DNA of 64,000 nucleotides from Achromobacter sp. HZ34. Its GTDB lineage: Bacteria > Pseudomonadota > Gammaproteobacteria > Burkholderiales > Burkholderiaceae_B. Each line of letters opens with the position of its first letter. Within the stretch, counting starts at the first letter, position 1. The position numbers and the translations under genes were made by a program. Location of the stretch: NCBI RefSeq assembly GCF_002209485.1, contig NZ_NJIX01000003.1, forward strand, positions 744,001 through 808,000, in the 5' to 3' direction. The notes below the pieces were generated by a model that was not told the DNA's origin, ran no database searches, and was given only the letters and a program-made list of their open reading frames with translations. This document shows, one piece after another, positions 8,842-17,529 of the stretch.

Positions 8842-9906
8842 TCAATATGGGAATGGCCACAACCGCAACTTCTCTTTGGCGATACTCCACAACCGCGCCA
8901 GGCCATGCGGCTCGGCGATCAGGAAGGTGACGATGAGGGCGCCGAACACCATGTGCTCGATGTGCGAAGCCGTATCCACCGCCAGCGGCAGTCCCAGCAT
9001 GCCGGGAATGTTGGACAGCAGCACGGGCACCAGCACGATGAAGGCGGCGCCGAAGAAGCTGCCCAGGATGGATCCCAGGCCGCCGATGATGACCATGAAC
9101 AGCAACTGGAACGAACGGGTCAGGTCGAAGGCCAGCGGCTCCCAGGACCCCAGGTGGATGAAGCCCCACAAGGCCCCGGCCACGCCGACGATGAAGGAGC
9201 TGACGGCGAAGGCGGTCAGCTTGGCGTACATCGGCCGGATGCCGATCACCGAGGCCGCCACATCCATGTCGCGGATGGCCATCCATTCGCGTCCCACCGC
9301 GCCGCGCACCAGGTTCTTCACCAGCAGCGTGAACACGCAAACCAGTGCCAGCACGAACAGGTATTTCTCCATGGCGCTCTGCACCGGCAGGCCGAACACC
9401 GTCAGCAGCGGCACGGATACATTGCCCGACGACGAATAGTTGGTGAAGTACGGAATGCGCAGGAAGGCCCAGTCGACGAAGAACTGCGCGGCCAGCGTGG
9501 CCACCGCCAGGTACAGGCCCCGGATGCGCAAGCTGGGAATGCCGAACACCACGCCCACCACCGTGGCGCACAAGCCGCCCAGGACGATCTGCAACAGCAG
9601 CGGCATGGCGGGAATGCGTACACCGAAATTCCACGCGGCATAGGCGCCCACCGCCATGAAGGCGCCCGTGCCCAGCGAGATCTGGCCGCAATAGCCCACC
9701 AGTACGTTCAGGCCCACGGCCGCCAGCGACAGGATCAGGAAGGGAATCAGGATGGCGCGCAGCAGATAGTCGCTGGCCAGCAGCGGCACGCCGATGAAGG
9801 CGAAGGCCAGCAGCAGCACCACGAAGATGCGGTCCTGGCGTATCGGGAAGATCTGCTGGTCGGCCAGGTAGGTGGTCTTGAACTGGCCGTTCTCTCGGTA
9901 CAGCAT
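8842..9906 (-). CDS. Liv-type ABC transporter permease (LivM-like, system 1)
   Basis: Inner-membrane permease of system 1, 354 residues, with about nine to ten hydrophobic segments. It has the LivM signature LNVLVGYCGQISLGTGAFMA and the coupling-region motif REWMAIRDMDVAASVIGI. The start MLYRENGQFKTTYLADQQ gives a soluble N-terminus before the first membrane segment. It lies 23 bp after the LivH-like gene and is presumably co-translated with it. Confidence 0.92.
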   Translation of the reverse strand: MLYRENGQFKTTYLADQQIFPIRQDRIFVVLLLAFAFIGVPLLASDYLLRAILIPFLILSLAAVGLNVLVGYCGQISLGTGAFMAVGAYAAWNFGVRIPAMPLLLQIVLGGLCATVVGVVFGIPSLRIRGLYLAVATLAAQFFVDWAFLRIPYFTNYSSSGNVSVPLLTVFGLPVQSAMEKYLFVLALVCVFTLLVKNLVRGAVGREWMAIRDMDVAASVIGIRPMYAKLTAFAVSSFIVGVAGALWGFIHLGSWEPLAFDLTRSFQLLFMVIIGGLGSILGSFFGAAFIVLVPVLLSNIPGMLGLPLAVDTASHIEHMVFGALIVTFLIAEPHGLARLWSIAKEKLRLWPFPY

Positions 9907-9929
9907 GCGATGTCTCCTGTGTCCGAACT

Positions 9930-10859
9930 CTAGACGCGATCGATGATTTTTTCGCCGAACAGGCCTTGCGGCCGGAACAACAGGAAGACCAGCGCCAGCA
10001 CGTAAGCGAACCAGATCTCGATGCCGCCACCGACCAGCGAACCCAGATACACCTCGGACAGTTTCTCGCCTACGCCGATGATCAGGCCGCCCAGGATGGC
10101 ACCGGGCACCGACGTCAAGCCGCCCAGGATCACCACCGGCAAGGCGCGCAAGGCGGCGGTGGACAGCGTGAACTGCACGCCGAACTTGGAGCCCCAGATC
10201 ACACCCGCCACCAGCGCCACCAGGCCTGCCACGCTCCACACCACCACCCAGATGCGGTTCAAGGGAATGCCGATGGACTGCGCGGCCTGGTGGTCATCGG
10301 CCACCGCGCGCAGCGCGCGGCCGGTGGACGTGTACTGGAAGAACAGCGCCAGCGCGGCCACCAGCAGCGCCGCCACCACCGCCGCGGTGAGATCCTCCAG
10401 GTTGATCAGCAGGCCGCCCTCGAACACCGAATCCAGGATGATGGCCGGAGCCTTGGGCATGCCGACGTTGATCGAATAGACCGAACTGCCGAAGGAGATC
10501 TGGCCCAGGCCATCGAGGAAATAGCTGATACCCAGCGTGGCCATCAGCAGCGTGGTGGCCTCCTGGTTGACCAGATGGCGCAACACGAATTTTTCCACCA
10601 CCACCGCCAGCGCGAACATCACGGCTGCCGCGGCGATGAATGCCAGCACATTGGCCAGCAAGGCATTGTTGAAACCCAGCCAGCGCGGGATCCATTCGGA
10701 AAAGCGCGCCATCGCCAGCGCGGCCACCAGCACCATGGCGCCCTGGGCGAAATTGAAGACGCCGGAAGCCTTGAAGATCAGCACGAAGCCCAGGCCGATC
10801 AAGGCGTAGAGCATGCCGCTCATCAAGCCGCCGAACAACGTTTCGAGAAAGAATCCCAT
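9930..10859 (-). CDS. Liv-type ABC transporter permease (LivH-like, system 1)
   Basis: Second membrane permease of system 1, 309 residues. The N-terminus MGFFLETLFGGLMSGMLYAL and FNFAQGAMVLVAALAMARF match LivH proteins. The EAA-like loop STGRALRAVADDHQAAQSIG and the end FRPQGLFGEKIIDRV are also typical. The ATG at 10859 was chosen because residues further upstream do not resemble the family. It follows the LivG-like gene by 16 bp. Confidence 0.92.
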   Translation of the reverse strand: MGFFLETLFGGLMSGMLYALIGLGFVLIFKASGVFNFAQGAMVLVAALAMARFSEWIPRWLGFNNALLANVLAFIAAAAVMFALAVVVEKFVLRHLVNQEATTLLMATLGISYFLDGLGQISFGSSVYSINVGMPKAPAIILDSVFEGGLLINLEDLTAAVVAALLVAALALFFQYTSTGRALRAVADDHQAAQSIGIPLNRIWVVVWSVAGLVALVAGVIWGSKFGVQFTLSTAALRALPVVILGGLTSVPGAILGGLIIGVGEKLSEVYLGSLVGGGIEIWFAYVLALVFLLFRPQGLFGEKIIDRV

Positions 10860-10875
10860 GTCGTGCTCCCCGCGC

Positions 10876-11787
10876 TCAGTGCGCCACGCCAAGGTAGGCG
10901 CGGATGACGTCGGGATTGGCACGCACCGCATCGGGCTCGCCGTCGCCGATCTTCTTGCCGTAGTCCAGCACCACCACCCGGTCAGAGATATCCATCACCA
11001 CGCCCATATCGTGTTCGATCAGGACGATGGTCGTCCCGAACTCGTCGTTGACGTCGAGGATGTAGCGGCTCATGTCCTGCTTTTCCTCGATGTTCATGCC
11101 TGCCATGGGCTCGTCCAGCAACAGCAGGCGCGGCTCCATGGCCAGCGCGCGGCCCAGGTCGACGCGCTTTTGCAGGCCGTAGGGCAGACGTCCGACCGGC
11201 ACCTTGCGGTAGGCCTGGATCTCCAGGAAATCGATGATGTTCTCGACGAATTCGCGTTGGCGGCTTTCCTCGCGCGCGGCGGGGCCGATGCGCAGGGCCT
11301 GCGCCAGCAGGCCACATTTCATGCACAGGTTGCGGCCGGTCATGATGTTGTCCAGCACGCTCATGCCCTTGAACAGCGCCAGGTTCTGGAAGGTACGCGC
11401 GATACCCATCTCGGCCGCGCGGCGCGGTGACATGCGTGTGTAGTGCTGGCCGGCGAACACGATGGCACCTTGCTGCGGCGTATACACACCGTTGATGACG
11501 TTGAGCATGGAGCTCTTGCCGGCGCCGTTGGGGCCGATGATGGCGCGGATCTCGTGCTCGCGCACATTGAAGGAAATATCCGTCAGTGCCTTCACGCCGC
11601 CGAAAGCGAGCGAAATATTCTGCATGTCCAGGATGACCTCGCCGCTGCGCCGCGCACGCGCGTTGGGGCCGGCGTCAGGGCGGGTCACGATCCGATCAAC
11701 GGGAGCGGGCGCGGCGGCGGCGGGAGTGCCGGCAGCGGAGGAAGCAACGTCGCCAGGATTGGCGGCCATCAAGGCGGCTGTCGTCAT
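10876..11787 (-). CDS. Liv-type ABC transporter ATP-binding protein (LivG-like, system 1)
   Basis: The 303-residue product has Walker A (IIGPNGAGKSSM), a LivG-type signature region (LPYGLQKRVDLGRAL), Walker B (LLLLDEPMAGMN) and the switch His in VLIEHDMGVVMDISD. About 50 residues rich in Ala and Pro precede the ATPase domain, more than in typical LivG (about 255). An internal Cys pair (CMKCG) occurs in the helical region. The gene starts 1 bp after the acyl-CoA synthetase stop, implying translational coupling. Confidence 0.92.
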   Translation of the reverse strand: MTTAALMAANPGDVASSAAGTPAAAAPAPVDRIVTRPDAGPNARARRSGEVILDMQNISLAFGGVKALTDISFNVREHEIRAIIGPNGAGKSSMLNVINGVYTPQQGAIVFAGQHYTRMSPRRAAEMGIARTFQNLALFKGMSVLDNIMTGRNLCMKCGLLAQALRIGPAAREESRQREFVENIIDFLEIQAYRKVPVGRLPYGLQKRVDLGRALAMEPRLLLLDEPMAGMNIEEKQDMSRYILDVNDEFGTTIVLIEHDMGVVMDISDRVVVLDYGKKIGDGEPDAVRANPDVIRAYLGVAH

Positions 11788-11788
11788 A

Positions 11789-13765
11789 TCAGGCCGCCTC
11801 CCCGGCCAAGGCGGGGAAGACCCGCGCGTCGCGCAGTTTCAGGTCCGCGGCGATGCGGCCGCTGCGGCCGTCCTCGAACTTCACCTCGGTTTCGATGTAC
11901 TGCGTGGCCTGCCCCGCGAACAATGCGTCCACCAGCACGGCATACTTCTGCGCGATGAAGGCACGCCGCACTTTGCGCGTGCGGGTCAGTTCGTCGTCGT
12001 CCGGGTCCAGTTCCTTGTGCAGGATCAGGAAACGCCGCACCTGCGACGCCGCCAGCCGCGGATCGCGCGCCAGCTCGGCATTGGCCTGTTCGACGCAGCC
12101 CAGGATCAGTTCATTGACTTCATCCTTGCCCGCCAGGTCCGTATAGCCCGCATAGGGCAGCCCGCGCCGCTCGGCCCAGTTGCCGACCGCTTCCAGATCG
12201 ATGTTGATGAACGCGCACACCTGGTCGCGGCCGGCACCGAAGGCCACCACTTCCTTGATGTGGGGAAAGAACTTCAACTTGTTCTCGATGTACTTGGGCG
12301 CGAACAGGCTGCCGTCGGCCAGCTTGCCGACGTCCTTGGCGCGATCGATGATCTTCAACTGGCCGTCCTGGTCCAGATAGCCGGCATCGCCGGTGTGGAA
12401 CCAGCCGTCCTCGCCGCGCGCTTCCAGCGTGGCGGCGGAATTCTGGTAGTACTCCTTGAACAGGCCCGGGCTGCGCACCAGGATCTCGCCGTTGTCGGCC
12501 ACCTTGATCTCCACGCCGGCCACCGGTGGGCCCACGGTATCGGCGCGAACCATACCGTCAGGCTGCACGCAGACGAACACCGACGTTTCGGTGGAGCCGT
12601 ACAGCTGCTTCAGGTTGATGCCCAGCGAGCGGTAGAAGGTGAAGAGGTCCGGCCCGATGGCCTCCCCCGCGGTGTAGGCCACGCGCACCCGGCTCATGCC
12701 CAGCGCATTGCGCAGCGGGCCGTAGATCAGCACGTCACCCAGGGCATAGCGCACCCGGTCGAACGGGCCGACAGGTTCGCCGTCCAGGATGCGAACGCCC
12801 ACCTTGCGCGCCAGGTTCATGCAGGCCTTGAACAAACGGCGCTTCAGGTAGCCCGCATCCTCCATGCGTATCAGCACGCGCGTCAGCAGGTCTTCCAGGA
12901 TGCGCGGCGGCGCGAAGTAATAGGTGGGGCCGATATCGCGCATGTCGATGGCCACGGTGGACGGCGATTCCGGATGATTGACCGTGAAGCCGGTGACCAG
13001 CAGCTGCGTATAGGAGAACATGTTCTGCCCTATCCACGCCGGCGGCAGGTAGGCCAGCACGTCCTCGCGGTCGGTCAGTTTTTCCATGTCCTGCACCGCG
13101 CGCGCCCGATCGATCAGCGCCAGGTGGGTCAGCACCACGCCCTTGGGCTTGCCGGTGGTGCCGGACGTGTAGAACATCGCCGCGGTGTCCTGCGGGCGCA
13201 CTGCCGCCGCGGCCTGGTCGAAGAAGGAGGCATCACGCGCCGCGTGTGCGTCGCCGGCGGCCAGCAGCTCGTCGAAGGACATCAGCAAGGGATCGGCGTA
13301 ATGGCGCAGCCCGCGCGGATCGTCGTACACGACGCGGCGCAGGGCGGGACAGACCTCGCGCAGCTCCAGCATCTTGTCGACCTGCTCCTGGTCCTCGGCG
13401 ATGACCACGCCGACGGCGGCATCCTGCAGCACGTAGGCCATTTCCTGGGCGACGGCGTCCTGGTACATCGGTACCGGAATCGCGCCCAGCGCCTGGGCCG
13501 CCATCATGGAGATATAGAGACGCGGACGGTTTTCACCCACCACCGCCACATGCTGTCCGGGCAGCACCCCTTGCGCCGCCAGGCCATGCGCGCTGCGCCG
13601 CACCAATGCGGCCACCTGCGCCCACGTCAGGGCCTGCCAGATACCCAGGTGCTTTTCCCGGATCGCGGGACGGTCGCCGCGCGTACGCGCATGCGCCAGC
13701 AGCAAGGCGGGAAAGGTGTCCGCCGCCGCCGGCATCGGCGAGGATGCAGACAGGTCTTGCGCCAC
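11789..13765 (-). CDS. Long-chain-type acyl-CoA synthetase (AMP-dependent ligase)
   Basis: First gene of the system 1 operon. The 658-residue adenylate-forming enzyme carries the P-loop YTSGTTGKPKGVVLTH, QLYGSTETSVFV, GWFHTGDAGYLDQDG and a C-terminal domain, as in FadD15/FAA-type ligases. The start is a GTG at 13765 preceded by GGAGA at good spacing; the first residues are VAQDLSASSP. A frame running further upstream lacks a good ribosome site. This family makes acyl-CoA thioesters from fatty or aryl acids. Its fixed place with a Liv-type importer and a PaaK-like protein suggests import coupled to activation. The true substrate is unknown. Confidence 0.9.
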   Translation of the reverse strand: MAQDLSASSPMPAAADTFPALLLAHARTRGDRPAIREKHLGIWQALTWAQVAALVRRSAHGLAAQGVLPGQHVAVVGENRPRLYISMMAAQALGAIPVPMYQDAVAQEMAYVLQDAAVGVVIAEDQEQVDKMLELREVCPALRRVVYDDPRGLRHYADPLLMSFDELLAAGDAHAARDASFFDQAAAAVRPQDTAAMFYTSGTTGKPKGVVLTHLALIDRARAVQDMEKLTDREDVLAYLPPAWIGQNMFSYTQLLVTGFTVNHPESPSTVAIDMRDIGPTYYFAPPRILEDLLTRVLIRMEDAGYLKRRLFKACMNLARKVGVRILDGEPVGPFDRVRYALGDVLIYGPLRNALGMSRVRVAYTAGEAIGPDLFTFYRSLGINLKQLYGSTETSVFVCVQPDGMVRADTVGPPVAGVEIKVADNGEILVRSPGLFKEYYQNSAATLEARGEDGWFHTGDAGYLDQDGQLKIIDRAKDVGKLADGSLFAPKYIENKLKFFPHIKEVVAFGAGRDQVCAFINIDLEAVGNWAERRGLPYAGYTDLAGKDEVNELILGCVEQANAELARDPRLAASQVRRFLILHKELDPDDDELTRTRKVRRAFIAQKYAVLVDALFAGQATQYIETEVKFEDGRSGRIAADLKLRDARVFPALAGEAA

Positions 13766-13949
13766 GTTGTCTCCTGTGCGGGTCTGGACGCAGCCCTGGC
13801 CTGATGTGACGATCGGTGGATCGTGACACCCCCCGGCGTGGCGTCCAGCCCTTGTCGTTGTAGGTATCGGGCTGCGCTTAAGGTATAAGGTTAAAAATCC
13901 ACCAACTGTCACCGCTACGACATTTCATAGCCTTTTAGGGTATATCCCG

Positions 13950-14651
13950 ATGCAGCATGCCGATTCATTGCAACTGGCCGCCGCCTGGCTACGCGTGCTG
14001 ACCGCGCCGGAGCAGGCGCGCGTCCTGAAGGACGTCACCATCCAGCATGTGAACGCGGGCACCATCATCGAACGCAAAGGCCAGCCAGGCCAGGCCTGGA
14101 TAGGCGTGCTGGCCGGACTGGTGAAGGTGTCGGTGGGGAATGCGGATGGCAAGCTGGCGTCGCTGACCGGCGTGCCGGCGGGCGGATGGATAGGCGAAGG
14201 TACCCTGCTGAAGCATGAGATCCGCAAATACGATGTGGTGGCGTTGCGGGATTCGGTGGTGGCGCGGCTGCCGGCCGCCACATTTGAATTTCTGCTGGAT
14301 ACCAGCATTCCATTCAACCGCTACCTGCTGCAGCAGCTCAACGAACGGGTGGCGCAATTCATCGGCAAGGCGGAAAACGATCGCCTGCTGGACACCGATG
14401 CGCGCGTCGCGCGTTGTTTGGCGGAGCTGTTCAATCCCCTGCTCTATCCCGGCATGGGGATGAAGCTGGCGATCACCCAGGAAGAGGTGGGCTACCTGGC
14501 CCGGGTGTCGCGCCAGCGCGCCAACCAGGCGCTGGGAGCGCTGGAGGCGGCCGGCATGTTGCGCGTGGAATACGGCGGCGTGCGGGTGCTGGACCTGGAA
14601 GGCCTGAAGCACTACGGGGAAGACCCCTTGGCGGGCAAGGGGCTTCCTTGA
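13950..14651 (+). CDS. Crp/Fnr-family transcriptional regulator
   Basis: The 233-residue product has an N-terminal cyclic-nucleotide-binding-like beta barrel (NAGTIIERKGQPGQAWIGVL, GGWIGEGTLL), a dimer helix, and a C-terminal winged helix with ITQEEVGYLARVSRQRANQA as the recognition region. No N-terminal cysteine cluster is present, so it is not an oxygen-sensing Fnr. It is divergent from the acyl-CoA-synthetase/Liv operon with about 185 bp between starts, so it probably controls that operon. The effector may be an acyl-CoA or another small molecule; this is inference. Confidence 0.88.
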   Translation: MQHADSLQLAAAWLRVLTAPEQARVLKDVTIQHVNAGTIIERKGQPGQAWIGVLAGLVKVSVGNADGKLASLTGVPAGGWIGEGTLLKHEIRKYDVVALRDSVVARLPAATFEFLLDTSIPFNRYLLQQLNERVAQFIGKAENDRLLDTDARVARCLAELFNPLLYPGMGMKLAITQEEVGYLARVSRQRANQALGALEAAGMLRVEYGGVRVLDLEGLKHYGEDPLAGKGLP

Positions 14652-14652
14652 A

Positions 14653-15600
14653 TCAGCCTCGGCTCCACCTGCCTGCATCGAGAGCGCCGAGGGCGTTGCC
14701 GTGCAGCGTGTACATCGATCCGCCCGCGTGCACGGTCACCCGGGGTCGCGAGACGTAGTAGCCGGGCACGGTCAATTTCTCCTTCGAGCCGCTCCTGGCG
14801 ACGACCAGGTCATTGCCGACCTGGCTGATCGAGACATTGGCCGGATTGGCGCCGGCGCTGAAATGGAAATCCATGTTCTTGGTGAAATTCGTCACCTGCG
14901 TGTCGCCCCCATTCGAATGCACCTTGAGCAAATACGACAGGCCGCTGGCGTCGATTGTGTTGGAGCCGCTACCCAGCGTGATCGGCCCCGTCGCGCCGGT
15001 CAGGCGGATCTGGTTGTTGCCATTACCAATCTGCAAATCCGAGAATTCCCCCGTGAACTGATTGTTGCCGTCGCCAAGACGCGTGTAATTGCTTTGGCCC
15101 GACACGATATTGTTGCCGTTACCCAAGGTCAGGAAATCAGCCCTGCCCGTGTAGCGATTATTGCCATTTCCCAAAATCACCCTGGCCAGAATGTCCTTCG
15201 AGTCGATGGTGTTATTGCCATCGCCAGCCTTCAACTTGGCGAAAACAATATCCTTCAAGCTGATCTGATTGTCACCACCGCCCAGGGTGATTGTTGGGCG
15301 AGGACCGGTAACCTCGATTTGGTGTTTCTTATCGCTCGTATCCGTGAAAACTTCGCGCTGTCCTTTCAGTTCGATGGGTGCCGGCGGCGTTTCCGCGGAG
15401 CGGCGCGCACGCACGGTGGTGTCCGCGTGGCGGGCATATGCATGCACCTGCGGCGTCGTGCCCAGTACGGGCAGTTCCGTGCCATTGGCTAGCGCTCCCA
15501 GCCCTTCATGCGCAATGCCATCGTGCCGCTTAGCATCGGCCAGGACCGGCACGTTGGTGGAAGGAAAGGCTTGGACTTGGGATTGAGAGATTTGGGTCAT
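14653..15600 (-). CDS. GDGNN-repeat beta-helix protein 1 (RTX-like, unknown function)
   Basis: A 315-residue protein of unknown function. The first 80 residues are polar, rich in Ser, Thr and Ala, with no signal peptide. Residues 107-214 contain seven repeats centred on G(D/N)GNN (at about 107, 126, 144, 160, 176, 192, 210), spaced 16-19 residues, as expected for one turn of a beta solenoid. The spacing recalls the 18-residue turn of RTX proteins, but the calcium-binding Asp is replaced by Asn. The C-terminal part (VSISQVGNDLVVARSGSKEK) resembles the region after RTX repeats. A GGAG ribosome site precedes the ATG. Two 60-base stretches counted by eye (15121-15180, 15241-15300) are about 50% GC, below the neighbours. 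The gene is paralogous to the one upstream. No secretion genes are nearby. Confidence 0.8.
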   Translation of the reverse strand: MTQISQSQVQAFPSTNVPVLADAKRHDGIAHEGLGALANGTELPVLGTTPQVHAYARHADTTVRARRSAETPPAPIELKGQREVFTDTSDKKHQIEVTGPRPTITLGGGDNQISLKDIVFAKLKAGDGNNTIDSKDILARVILGNGNNRYTGRADFLTLGNGNNIVSGQSNYTRLGDGNNQFTGEFSDLQIGNGNNQIRLTGATGPITLGSGSNTIDASGLSYLLKVHSNGGDTQVTNFTKNMDFHFSAGANPANVSISQVGNDLVVARSGSKEKLTVPGYYVSRPRVTVHAGGSMYTLHGNALGALDAGRWSRG

Positions 15601-15685
15601 GATGAACTCCAGTAATCGATCCAGGCGAAATGTTTATGAGAAAGGAGAATTCGTGAGGAACGCCGCCCGCGGCAGCGTTCCGAAC

Positions 15686-16510
15686 TCAGCGATTGCGACG
15701 GGAAGCGGGATCGATGCGATCCAGCCCCAGGTCCTGGAGGAAGGAATAGCGACGGCCGCCGTTGTCGATGATGAAGTCATCGGTAGGCGCCCCCTTGCCA
15801 TAGACGCCAACCAGCGTCAGCTTCTCGCGCAGTCCGGGCCCGGTGACGACCAGGTCTTCACCGCTGCGCCGGAACGAGGGCTTGGCAGGGATATCGGCGT
15901 CGCCCAGGAACACATCCATGCCACCCAGATCGCCCTTAAGTTGCGTGACACCGCCGCCCAGCTTCAGGCCCACGTCCTTGCCATTCCTGATGTCGATCGC
16001 GTTGCTCCCGGCCCCTACGCTGATGCTGGTGACCGGCGCGCCGTCGACGTTCAGCGTGTTGTTGCCATCGCCCACGTTCAGCGCAGTGAATTTTCCGCTG
16101 AAGGTGTTATTGCCGTCGCCCAACCTGATGAACGCGCCGCGGTCGTCGCTGGTCACCTGGTTGTTGCCATTGCCGGCGACAAGGCGCGTATTGCCGAAAG
16201 CGGACCGAGGATTGCTGCTTTTCAACTCGACTTCGTTATCGCCGTCCTTCAGGCGAACGACGTTGCGCGTACCGGTCACGACCAGGCGCTCGGACACATC
16301 GGCTTGCTGACGGTGGACGGTTCCTATGCCGCCGACCTGCTTCGCTTGCGCCGACGAGGCAAGCGACGCTGGCGCGCCCAGGGCCTCGGGGACGGTGTTG
16401 CCACTGCCTGCGCCCAGGCCGGCAAGCCTGTCCACGGCCGCGCCCGGTGCCGGGGGCTGCGCGACAGGGCTGGCGTTTGAAAAAGATGCGACGTTCGAAA
16501 TAGTGCTCAT
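15686..16510 (-). CDS. GDGNN-repeat beta-helix protein 2 (RTX-like, unknown function)
   Basis: Paralogue of the following gene: 274 residues with the same plan. The Ser/Ala/Pro-rich N-terminus (MSTISNVASFSNASPVAQPP) has no signal peptide. Repeats lie near residues 89 (DGDN), 113 (GNGNN), 131 and 147 (GDGNN) and 166 (GAGSN). The C-terminal block SGEDLVVTGPGLREKLTLVG parallels the one in protein 1. The start at 16510 has GGAGA seven bases upstream; an upstream in-frame start would add 22 unlikely residues. It is probably co-transcribed with protein 1 (85 bp gap). The N-terminal composition is compatible with type III or other signal-peptide-independent export, but that is speculation. Confidence 0.8.
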   Translation of the reverse strand: MSTISNVASFSNASPVAQPPAPGAAVDRLAGLGAGSGNTVPEALGAPASLASSAQAKQVGGIGTVHRQQADVSERLVVTGTRNVVRLKDGDNEVELKSSNPRSAFGNTRLVAGNGNNQVTSDDRGAFIRLGDGNNTFSGKFTALNVGDGNNTLNVDGAPVTSISVGAGSNAIDIRNGKDVGLKLGGGVTQLKGDLGGMDVFLGDADIPAKPSFRRSGEDLVVTGPGLREKLTLVGVYGKGAPTDDFIIDNGGRRYSFLQDLGLDRIDPASRRNR

Positions 16511-16754
16511 GACTGATCTCCAAATGCTCATGCTCGTTCGCTTGAGCGACAGGTCCGGACTACTGCGTTCGCGCAATCGCTGCGAGCGATTCTGCGCTTA
16601 CGAAAGCCAGGACAGACAATTTGAAGAATCAGTCGTCGGAAAAGATTTTTTGTTCCGCACCCGTGCCAGCTTGGGAAAAGTCCACACGCGTAAGCGGCCG
16701 ATTCACACAAGTCCGTGCGAATCGCCCGGACAGGAAGAATCGGCCAGCTGGTGA

Positions 16755-16796
16755 GACCCGCTTAGTGCGACCCGCTTAGTGCGACCCGTTCAGTGC
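16755..16796. repeat. 14-bp direct repeat, three copies, at the 3' end of an ABC ATPase gene
   Basis: Three head-to-tail copies of a 14-bp unit (gacccgcttagtgc, twice exactly and once with two changes) run 16755-16796, with a fourth partial match inside the gene. Read on the minus strand each unit repeats the end of the coding sequence, so ...GSH-stop is followed by further in-register copies with stop codons. It looks like a slippage duplication of the gene end. Confidence 0.9.
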
Positions 16797-17512
16797 GACC
16801 CGCCCAGGTAGGCCGCGACAACGGCGGGATCGTGGCGCAGCTTGTCAGGCGTGCCATGAACGGAAATGCGGCCGTTCTCCAGCACGTAGCCGTAGTCCGC
16901 CACGTTCAGCGCCGCCGCGGCAAACTGTTCCACCAGCAGCATGGTCACGCCCTGCTCCTTAAGCCTGCCGATGATGCGGAACACCTCTTCCACCAGGATG
17001 GGCGCCAGGCCCATGGACGGCTCATCCAGCAGCACCAGGTCGGGGTTCAGCATGACGGCGCGCGCCATGGCCAGCATCTGCTGCTCACCGCCGGACAGCG
17101 TGCCGGCCAGCTGGGCGCGCCTTTCCTTCAAGCGCGGGAACAGATCCATGGCCCGGTCCAGGTCGCCGTCGACGTCACCGCGCGGACGCTTGCCGGTCAG
17201 GCGCGGATAGGCACCCAGCCGCAGGTTGTCGGCCACCGACAAGGTCGGGAATACGCGCCGGCCCTCCGGCGAATGCGCCAGGCCCAGGCGGGCGATGCGA
17301 TGCGAATCCAGGCCGTCGATACGCTGCGCGCCCAGCGTGATCTCGCCGGCGGTGGGCTTGATCATGCCCGACAGCGCGCGCATGGTGGTGGTCTTGCCGG
17401 CGCCGTTGGAGCCGATCAGCGTCACCACCTTGGCCTTGGGCACATCCATGCTGATGCCGTGCAGGACCTTGACCTTGCCATAGCCCGCTTCGAGGTTCTT
17501 GATGGATAACAT
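16790..17512 (-). CDS. livF: Liv-type ABC transporter ATP-binding protein (LivF-like, system 2)
   Basis: The 240-residue product has Walker A (LIGSNGAGKTTTMR), signature LSGGEQQMLAMARA, Walker B (LVLLDEPSMGLAP) and the LivF-type end (VVAAYLGGSH). It begins MLSIKNLEAGYGKVKVLHGI with GGAAG upstream. An alternative ATG at 17530 overlaps the stop of the upstream fusion gene (ATGA) and would add MKTEAD. It is the last gene of the second Liv operon. Its end is duplicated in the 14-bp repeat just downstream. Confidence 0.93.
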   Translation of the reverse strand: MLSIKNLEAGYGKVKVLHGISMDVPKAKVVTLIGSNGAGKTTTMRALSGMIKPTAGEITLGAQRIDGLDSHRIARLGLAHSPEGRRVFPTLSVADNLRLGAYPRLTGKRPRGDVDGDLDRAMDLFPRLKERRAQLAGTLSGGEQQMLAMARAVMLNPDLVLLDEPSMGLAPILVEEVFRIIGRLKEQGVTMLLVEQFAAAALNVADYGYVLENGRISVHGTPDKLRHDPAVVAAYLGGSH

Positions 17513-17529
17513 GTCCGCTTCCGTTTTCA

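Noticed and set aside
14653-16510. Classical calcium-binding RTX toxin
   Set aside because: Repeats lack the Asp of GGxGxD, proteins are short, and no hlyB/hlyD-type genes are near.
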